Shown here one piece after another: positions 56,101-64,000 of a DNA stretch of 64,000 bases (position 1 is its first letter; every line of letters begins with the position of its first letter). The stretch is from NCBI RefSeq assembly GCF_040712315.1, contig NC_134013.1, forward strand, positions 75,956,001-76,020,000. The letters are read 5' to 3'. Origin of the DNA: Castanea sativa (taxonomy: Eukaryota; Streptophyta; Magnoliopsida; Fagales; Fagaceae). Both the position numbers and the translations under genes were made by a program. The notes under the pieces are model-generated. The model had not been told where the DNA came from. It ran no database searches and saw only the letters and a list, made by a program, of their open reading frames with translations.

Positions 56101-58538
56101 TAGCATGAAATGTAGTACCTTGTGTTTAGTTCCTATTTATTTTTTTAATAAAAAAGCCACAATAATAAAATTATTAAAAAAATAGTGGGTATTTCTGAGA
56201 AAATCTAGGGAAGGAAGAAAAAGGCCAAATAGTCATCATAGGTGGCAGTGAATTGTAAATAAAAAAGAGAGTTTTAACTGAAAAAGTGAAAACACTGCCC
56301 CTCGATTCACGAGGGATGTGGTGTGGTCGAAATTTAAAAAGTACGGATTTGCCTTTGTCTGTGATTCTTATATATTACTGCCACTGCCAGAGGTTGTTAT
56401 CTTTGTACTCAAAAACAAACCTGACCTTCCTGCTTCTCAGTTTTATTTATTTATTTTTTCATTTTGTGAAACAAATTTTTGGATGCATGTGATTTTGATC
56501 TTTTTATTTCCAAGCCTACCCTTTGTCAGACTGAGCCTCATAAGGATTGGGATGGCCCAGTTGGGTCTTCTTTCAAAGTTATAACTCATGACTTCATGAT
56601 TACATAGTTCAGTTACATTACTTTTCTTTTAAATGACTTTCTTTGAAGTATTTACTATTTAGAAAAAAATAAATAAAATTTTTTAGACAATACATTTTTT
56701 TGGGTGTTGGCCATATCCAAAACTCAAACAAGAAATAAGTCACAGCACAATTTCAGGTTTTAGTTCTATAATTTGTTGGAAAAATATTTAAAAAATTGCC
56801 AAACTTATTGTAATAGTCTTATAAATTGATATGCCAGCTTATATGATAATGTTACACTAGCCGCAAAATAAATTAAATTTTTAATTAAATTTTTTATATA
56901 TTTTGAATTGACACACTTGTTTGTAAGACATAATTAATAAACTTGTAATACTCTTAACATCATTCGATTGATTGATTGTGGTTTTAGAACTTTGGTGGTA
57001 AGGAGGACTTAATGCTCCTTATCTTAACAAGCCCTACAAATATTCTACCACCACTAGACAATTATCATTTCTTTAAGCTTTCAAATATTTTTCATTTAAA
57101 AAAATTGAAGTTTATCACCAATTTCCATATTCAAAACTATTCTCTTTATGCAACTTATAATTGCAGGTTGATTAAGTTTGTTTCACCATTTGAAGGCATG
57201 ATGCATGGATGAAGCTTAAGATGACATATTCAAAATGAGATGTTGACTCAATCTTACTCCACCAAATCCCATAGGTTCTCTAAATTTGAAGGATTAATAG
57301 AGGAAGATCTATGAAATAATTACACTTTGTTTCTTTTTGGATATGATAACACCCTTTCACTAGGGAGAGTTTATAAACTTGTAATAATCAAAGCCCAAAG
57401 GATAAAAAGGCAATTTACCTTTATCACCACTACTCATTAGATGCTTCCAAGAGTTCAAATCTTTTACATAGCATCATAAAATGGTCACCTAGGAGCTAAG
57501 AAGCTAGGAGATTAAACTAACTGAAAAAGCAGTCAACTTAAGCAAAGCATAATATGAAAGCGAAAAAGAAGATCATTACCATTGAAGAACCTTATTTTTA
57601 ATTTGTAAGATTATATTTTAGGGGGGGGGGGGGGGGTAAGAGTAAAAATAACAAAAAATAAAATAAAATACAAGGGTAATCTAGTAATTTCCAAAAATAA
57701 AACAATGAAGTGCTCAGTGCTGGACCTGCCAAGCAGAGAGCCTGAGTTGATGTAACGAAGTGGCTTTCTCAATGGACAAAATGGTGAGAAATGTAAATGA
57801 TTGGATTACACGTGGCAGGCCATGATTTGACATGGCTGTGGATATATATAAATATATAAATTAAAAAAAAAAAAAAAGACAGTGTGCAGCTGTGTGTGCA
57901 GTGTGAAGGACCCGTCACACCTTCGATTGAGTGGACGAAAACTTTGTAAGTTATTCTGTGTCTCATAAATCATAATAATAACGAAAACTAAGCAATATAT
58001 ATTTGGAAGCTACGTGACACTATGAGACATGGTAAAGTTAAAATGCTATATATCATGAACAATTATTTATGTACTTCAAATGTTATGTTGAACACCCCGA
58101 ATTTGAAATTTTGAATGTACTTCTCAAAACTACATATCAGGATTGATGTAACTACACAATGAAGTGAAGATTCTAAGACCCAAAATCAATAATTATCAAT
58201 CCCCAAAAGGGTAGGTTTAAAATATGTTTTATTCTCAAATTGTGATTGTGAAAAGTAAGCTATTTTGTTTGGTGACAAATATGATTTTGGTTTAATAATG
58301 TTTGGGTATAAGTTTTTTTTTTGAGAAAGGGGTATCTAAGTTTATAACTAGGAAGAATATTATATTCTCTGCTTTTATTACTATTGACTATCATTTGGTA
58401 TATACTTTGCGTCCTAATTTGAAAAGATGGAATGCATATAAAGGAGAAAAAAAAAGGAATAAGAATTTTACATCATTTTCCACCAAATGGGTTGAAAATG
58501 TAGGAGAAGGATCTTCCAAGTTGACCTAAAAGAAATCT
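53101..58538. other. AT-rich intergenic DNA
   Basis: No gene is supported. A C14 run followed by A11 lies at 55705-55730, and a G16 run at 57621-57636. The segment 54790-55240 has an LTR-like look (CTATATATAAATACC at 55144-55158, then CTTCACTCTC), but I found no matching second copy. Confidence 0.5.
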
Positions 58539-58622
58539 AACACAAATTAAGCTCTTTTTGGCCAAAAAGCATGCGGAACCGCATGCTCTTTGGTGGTAGA
58601 ATTGAGCTTAATTTATGTGTTG
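58539..58622. repeat. 84-bp hairpin around a near-perfect palindrome
   Basis: The centre AGCATGCGGAACCGCATGCT (58568-58587) is palindromic apart from the AA/CC middle. Outward, ACACAAATTAAGCTC on the left pairs with GAGCTTAATTTATGTGT on the right. It could be a small foldback element or a structured RNA. Confidence 0.6.
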
Positions 58623-61600
58623 ATTGACTCACTTAAGTGCGCATTTCTCTACCATCAACAATATTTAAAACAAAATGCAATTACTATTAGCATAATTACA
58701 TTGATGAAGATTTAGAACCAATTCTCGTTCAAATGGATTTGGTATCGAGTAGCTATGGATTCTTCACACACTATTATTGCAAAGGTCAAAAAGTTTTCTT
58801 GTGTAAAATATGGGAAATTCTTGGTCAACCATTCCATATATAGAAGGACGTGTGGAATGGATACATGTTCAAGGGCTGGTTGGCTACAAGAAAATCGATC
58901 ATCGTTTTAGTATGAATTAGGAAAAAGCTTTGGGATTGACTAATCACGAGAAGAAGATATGATATGAGATATGGTGGGGGAGTGATTTGTTAACAAAATC
59001 ATTATGTGCATATCCCCTTTTCTGCTCTTGTAGCTAGCTACTCTTTACCAACTAAATCTTTTTATTTTTTTTTATCACTTTTCAAACTTTCTTCTGCTCT
59101 TTCTTGTCCAATTATTGTCAATTATTTCGATGCCATTAAATTCCAAGTCTATCATGGAATTGAGCTTTTCCATCCACAGTTATATAATAATTTAAATACC
59201 TATTTAATATACATTATAAAAAAAAAAAAAGATCCGTTCGTAATGATGTTTTTAGTTACATATGATTGGATTTACTCTTTTTTTTTTTTTAGTTTTTCAT
59301 CTTTTGTTCTCAATTATATGAAATTTGGACCATACAAGAATAAGCCTCATGACTAATAACTAATTTTTATTTGGAATTTTTACCCTATATTTGCTACTTG
59401 CATGCACAATCTCATATTTAAGACCAAGTGTAGAGAGGGAGGGTCGCCGTGTCTTTTTTACCACTTATAGACAAATGTCAAAAAGAAATTATTAAACTTT
59501 TTGACTATATACAATTCATGTTTGACATTTTCAAAGTTACAAAACGCTATCACTTGTTGATTACAACAGTCAGTCCACCATGTATTGTTGTTCCTTTATG
59601 GTTTGCAAAGGAGGTCAACGATACTTATGAGGTGTGGAAAGCCATCCCAATAATCCATTTAAAGTCCCTGTAAAAGCTCCCTGCCTTTTTATAAAGATTT
59701 GATTTATTAGTTTATTTTAATAAGATTAATTTTCTTAACATTAAAAATAATTACATACATTTTTAGAAAAGTGTTTTTTTTAAATTAAGAGAAATCGATC
59801 AATTAGTATATCAATAATTTTTTTCATTTTTTTTGTTGCTTCACAAGATCATAGGTTAAACTTTCATTTTGAAAACTAAGAAATATAGTATTTGTGAACA
59901 AAAATCAGGTGATATCTTCTATTTCCTTTTTAATTAATTGCATTTTATTTTTATTTTCTTATAGTTGTATTTGGTAAATTATTTTCTATACTAGGGTATT
60001 AACTTATAAGAAAGCTTATGGGAACACTAACTTTTTTTGAGAATTAGAAAAATGAACTAAGTAATAATAAAAACAAAAAACATGTATAGATTGATAAAGT
60101 TCAAAATCATTATTTTCTATCATTAAAAATTTATTATAAAAAAAACACTTAGTAAAATTGGTGTTTTTTTATATAAATATTTTATATAATTTTATTTATT
60201 GAATATCTTTTCTATTCAAATAAATATCTCTTGTATCAATGACTTCCAATAACTTCTTATTACTTTTTTATTTATTTATAAATGTGTGGATTCCATAATT
60301 TTTTTTTATCAACATTGAACCTATTCTTATTGTTTTTCTTTTTTGATAGGTTACTTATTGTTATTTTTTATATTCAATACTTATCAAATTTGTATACGTG
60401 TATCACTAGAGTTAACTTTTTGTGATTCAATCACAGTTTAAGTGGGTTCCTATTGAGAGAGTAATTATTTATTACTATGAGAGTATAGCGACTTCATATT
60501 TCTTCATTTCACATAATATTGGATCTCATTAGTTAAATTTATGGCGGATTTGTAATCTGTGTGAGAGAGGAGGGAATGCCATATTACTATGCTCTATTAG
60601 TACCTAATAATTTTCCTATTGAAATAGAATGAAGAAGAGATTAACATAAAAAGAGGAATTAAAATTACATTTTTTTTTTCAATATACTAAGTTATTGATT
60701 TTTTTAATTATTAAAAATATTTATGAATCAATATTTGATTTGGCCCTTATAGTGAAATTCTGACTCCATCATTGTTTTAGACTTTAATTTAAAAGGTGAG
60801 TATTTTTCATATCACAGTTGGTTTCTTTACATCCCATATAATCCTTTATAAAATGTAGAATTGACCATTCAAAATATAGAAATTGAGTTATTCATTAAAT
60901 TCTCCCCTTGGTTGACTACTACTACTACTATTTTGACTTCATTGGTCGATGGTTAACCTCATTATTTTGCCCCAAGAAAAAAAAAGGTTCGATACTTCAA
61001 TTGTATCACACATTTATTAGCTTTGTACCATTCCGAGCTGCCATGCTAAATATAGATGGAACATAACATCCCATAGCTTGTATAAGTAGAAAATAAATTC
61101 ATGTATTCCTTCCATTCGAGGATTCAATTTTATATCAAGTGGGTGGCAGGAGCATGTGCATGAGTTGTCAATTCTCATCTTAAAACTTTCGAAAGGGAGT
61201 TTATCACTATTATTATCAAATTAAGCAAATGCATAAAATGATTTTTTTACATGGTAGAGAGTTTAGGCCAAACTGGTTATAAAAATGTACACAAAACTAA
61301 TAGTTTATTTGGATTGAGAGGGAGAGAGAGGGAGTAAAGTAATTGACTCAAAATTAGCTTATTTTTAGCTAATTCTACTTTACTCCCCTTTACTTCCCCC
61401 TCCATCCTCCCTCAATCCAAATAGACTCTAATACTAAGAGTTAGGCATATGTATTCTATACCTTTATTAGTATATTTGATCCAAATTTTTATAATTTTCT
61501 TAGTTGTTTTCTAGGGTTTTTCGATATGCTCACATGAAATGATTATTAGATCTAAGAACTTAGGTGATTAAGATTAAGAGATAAACAGGCTTTCCCTTTC

Positions 61601-63120
61601 ATTGTCTAATTCAATATTTATGACTCCATTTTTTTTAAATCCTTGTTTTCACGAGACATATTATAACATGGTTCACATGCATAATGACCACATGAAACTT
61701 TCATGCTTGATCGATCTAGAGCTTCACTGTTAGTATTAACACGTTTATAACATGAGTGCTTGATTCCGATATTGTCATGATGATTTGTGCCGTTTTTTCT
61801 TTCTTTACTTAATTTAGAACATGATAGTCCATGATTTTCAAAATTAATGATTTTTATGTTATTCACCACGTACGCCAAATGAAGATCATTTTTACTTATT
61901 TCCTTCACATGCTTAGATGTTTGACTTTTCCTTCACATGCTTGGATTTTTCATTTTCCTCCGCATGGTTGGATGTTAGATTTTCCTTTACATGATCTCAA
62001 GTCTTAGATTTTCCTTTTCACATGATAAAATCTTGATTTTATTTCGCATCCTAAAATCTTTATTTTTTCTCTACATGCTAAATTCTTAGTTAAATAATAT
62101 AACATGCTTCGTATGATAAATCTCTACCCATTTTCATTTCAAGATCTTGATATGCGTTCACATGCATTGACTGTGATGACATGTGGCAATTCTTAGTCTG
62201 TCATATGCATGCGTTTACAACTACTTGGATGCTTAACATGTTTTAATTTTTTTTTCCCTTACAAGTTACAACTACTTGGATGCTTAACATGTCTAAATTT
62301 CTGCTTTTCTTTATACACCATGCTTGGATGACATATTCTTTGAATTGAGTAACATGACATAAACATTGGCCACCTTACCCTAAGACACCAGTTTTAAATT
62401 GGCAAAATAGGTGCCTAATCTCTTCTCATTTTGTAACTTAATTTCCTTTGAACCAAGATCAAGAGTTCTAGGTTTTGTTTGTTTATCCATATCATCTTAC
62501 ATTTTTTTTAGAATGCAACTAGGAAATAAAGTAAGACCAAAGTATGTTAATTTCCTATTACATGAAATTGTGTAAACTTTTATACATATCAAAACAAGAG
62601 GTACATTTTCAAATTCTAGTTTTCTTATTTTTCCTTGTAAATTTAAAAAGTAACAATTCTATGTAAAACACTTGATCTAAGGGTAAGGACATTTACAATG
62701 TAATCAATACCATTTTGAGTGACAACCAACACGATTCCACTCGTTTGCACGGGTTAAACCCAATCGAAAACCTGATTAGTCTCGGTTCATGATCGCCCAC
62801 ACCTAAATAAGCACGGGATTTCCTCAAGGGTTTGCTCACACCACTAAGGGCTTGTGAGTTGTGAGTTGCAACTTGAAACGTACATTGATTACCTAATATT
62901 ATCACAATTGCAAAAACACAAGCGATTTAATAATACTAAAAATCCAATGTCGCATTCAAATTATTATACAATCAATGGATTAAGTTATAAAAAAACTAAG
63001 ATTTTTAATATTTTATATATAATATTATTAGTATGAGGGAATCAAGTTAGGTTCTAGTTCTCAAGACCTAAAACACCAAACACAACCCAAATCCTATTGT
63101 TTTAATTTTGAACCTGAACT
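58623..63120. other. AT-rich intergenic DNA with short hairpins and repeats
   Basis: No gene is supported. It contains a foldback at 61303-61425 and short repeated words around ACATGCTTGGAT between 61900 and 62330, including ACTACTTGGATGCTTAACAT at 62218 and 62269. Confidence 0.5.
61303..61425. mobile_element. Short foldback MITE-like sequence
   Basis: Left arm GTTTATTTGGATTGAGAGGG and right arm CCTCCCTCAATCCAAATAGAC are inverted relatives, as are GGAGTAAAGTA and TACTTTACTCC and the inner TTAGC/GCTAA. CTAA lies just outside both ends. Confidence 0.6.
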
Positions 63121-63610
63121 CCATATAAACCTTTATGAGAAAGGTTGGGACCGATTGTGCAAGCTTGTCATACTTGTCCAATCGCTGTCTCTGTAGTCTA
63201 TACACATTTGCTTCATTAGAAATCACACACTTACAACACTTCATGTATAACAAAGCTAATATAAAAAAAGATGGTAGAATAGAACAAACCTCCATGAAGG
63301 CGGGGACCGATTGAGAAACATGTTGAACTTGTGCTATTGTTGTCACTACACACACCTTTGTTTCATTAGAAACCACGCACTTAATACTTGAGTCATAAGT
63401 CATAACAAAGCTATTAATATGAAAAAGATAGTAGAACAGAACACGCCTCTGGTTCCTTTTTAGGATGAACTCTAGTTATCTCAAACCCATCTTGTTAATT
63501 TTGTCCCTATACACTAAGTTTTTATTTTTATTTTCATTAGAAATTATATGCAATTATACTCCAAAACAAGTTAATATAAAAAAGATGGTAGAGCACGCCT
63601 CTAGCTTAGA
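63121..63610. repeat. Degenerate repeats of ~150-170 bp
   Basis: CATTAGAAA followed by CAAAGCTAATAT-like and AAAAAGATGGTAGAA-like words recurs three times, with CATTAG starts at 63214, 63364 and 63535. The copies are about 75-80% alike by eye. Confidence 0.6.
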
Positions 63611-63840
63611 TAAACGTCTAGACAATTTGCACTTATAATGTGAACAAAAATGATTTCCCTCTCAAAAATTGAAAGGAAAAAATAGAAAAAGAAAGGATAA
63701 TTGCTCAAGTAATGCCAATAGTTTTGTAAGTTAGCTGTATTCTACTATTATTAAATTCTTCTCATGTGTAGACACTACAAAATATTTGGATTTAGGCACC
63801 TCTTTTTTTGCTGCATTTCCAAAAACACCGCTACAGGAGC

Positions 63841-63841
<1 letters not shown>

Positions 63842-63875
<34 letters not shown>

Positions 63876-63889
63876 GAATAATAATAATT
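63842..63889 (+). repeat. (AAT)n microsatellite
   Basis: About fifteen AAT units with one AAG interruption. Confidence 0.9.
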
Positions 63890-63947
63890 TTTATCGCTCA
63901 AGTGACCAATGGAAAATTCTCCAATATAGGATGCCCTAATTAACTAA

Positions 63948-64000
63948 GGGTATGATTGGTTAGGGTAATTTTAGGAGGGATAGAAAATGAAAAGGATTGT
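63948..64000. mobile_element. Start of another Harbinger-like MITE (runs off the window)
   Basis: TAA then GGGTATGATTGGTTAGGG, followed by GGAGGGATAGAAAATG, resembles the left end of the element at 39175. The right end is outside the window. Confidence 0.45.

Noticed and set aside
61618..61908. Cys/His-containing minus-strand frame
   Set aside because: The cysteines have no regular finger spacing and the surroundings are repeat-like AT-rich DNA.
1..64000. CRISPR arrays, operons, riboswitches or phage modules
   Set aside because: The tandem arrays lack the short repeat/unique spacer pattern, and all gene features (introns, TATA boxes, SINEs) are plant nuclear.

Overview
This window is nuclear DNA of a flowering plant, most likely a woody eudicot. 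The evidence is an intron-rich 221-residue Ran GTPase gene, AT-rich intergenic DNA, plant-type Ty3/Gypsy retrotransposons of the Tat lineage, tRNA-derived SINEs, and many MITEs with clean target-site duplications. I lean towards Fagaceae (oak or chestnut) from the style of the Tat antisense proteins, but that is inference. Only three host genes are well supported. Most of the identifiable remainder is transposable elements, so this is repeat-rich chromosome-arm DNA, not an operon-like system.

Layout. 1-9643: a Tat-type Ty3/Gypsy element, plus strand, cut by the window's left edge. It has gag-pol (158-5386, one frame with six nonsense codons and no frameshift), a ~56-bp tandem repeat, an intact spliced antisense gene (8659-6454) and the 3' LTR (9001-9643). 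10769-11167: a single-exon 132-residue gene of unknown function. 12348-14144: a Pack-MULE with 223-bp inverted repeats, a 9-bp target duplication and a captured cytochrome P450 fragment. 14170-15280: LINE-derived debris. 17238-17625: a Harbinger-like MITE. 21935-18791 (minus): a four-exon gene for a 77-residue conserved plant protein, found only by tracing splice sites; its last intron holds SINEs and a duplication. 22548-23022: a hAT MITE. 23337-34797: a second, older Tat element on the minus strand, inserted in an ATT microsatellite, with its own decayed antisense gene (24696-27370) and a ~151-bp tandem array. 39175-41126: a three-level nest (Harbinger-like, split by hAT, split by Mutator-type MITE). 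41268-41449: a further MITE. 42121-43245: a second Pack-MULE-like element. 43973-46887: the complete RAN gene in eight exons, with a SINE in intron 4. 48736-49541: a solo LTR of the 23-35 kb family. 49547-63947: AT-rich intergenic DNA with microsatellites, hairpins and degenerate repeats, with no gene I can support. 63948-64000: the start of another Harbinger-like MITE.

How it fits together. RAN supplies nuclear transport and spindle functions and is independent of its neighbours. Both Tat elements share the same design: a primer-binding site beginning TGGYGYCGTCTATGGGAA, gag-pol with an extra archaeal-type RNase H, a hypervariable tandem-repeat slot after integrase, and an intron-containing antisense gene with a Transposase_28-like domain and a coiled coil, led by its own TATA box. 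In the first element the antisense frame is intact while gag-pol carries six stops. That contrast, the P450-carrying Pack-MULE, and the tiny poly(T)-GAGAATC insertions flanked by target duplications are the most notable signals.
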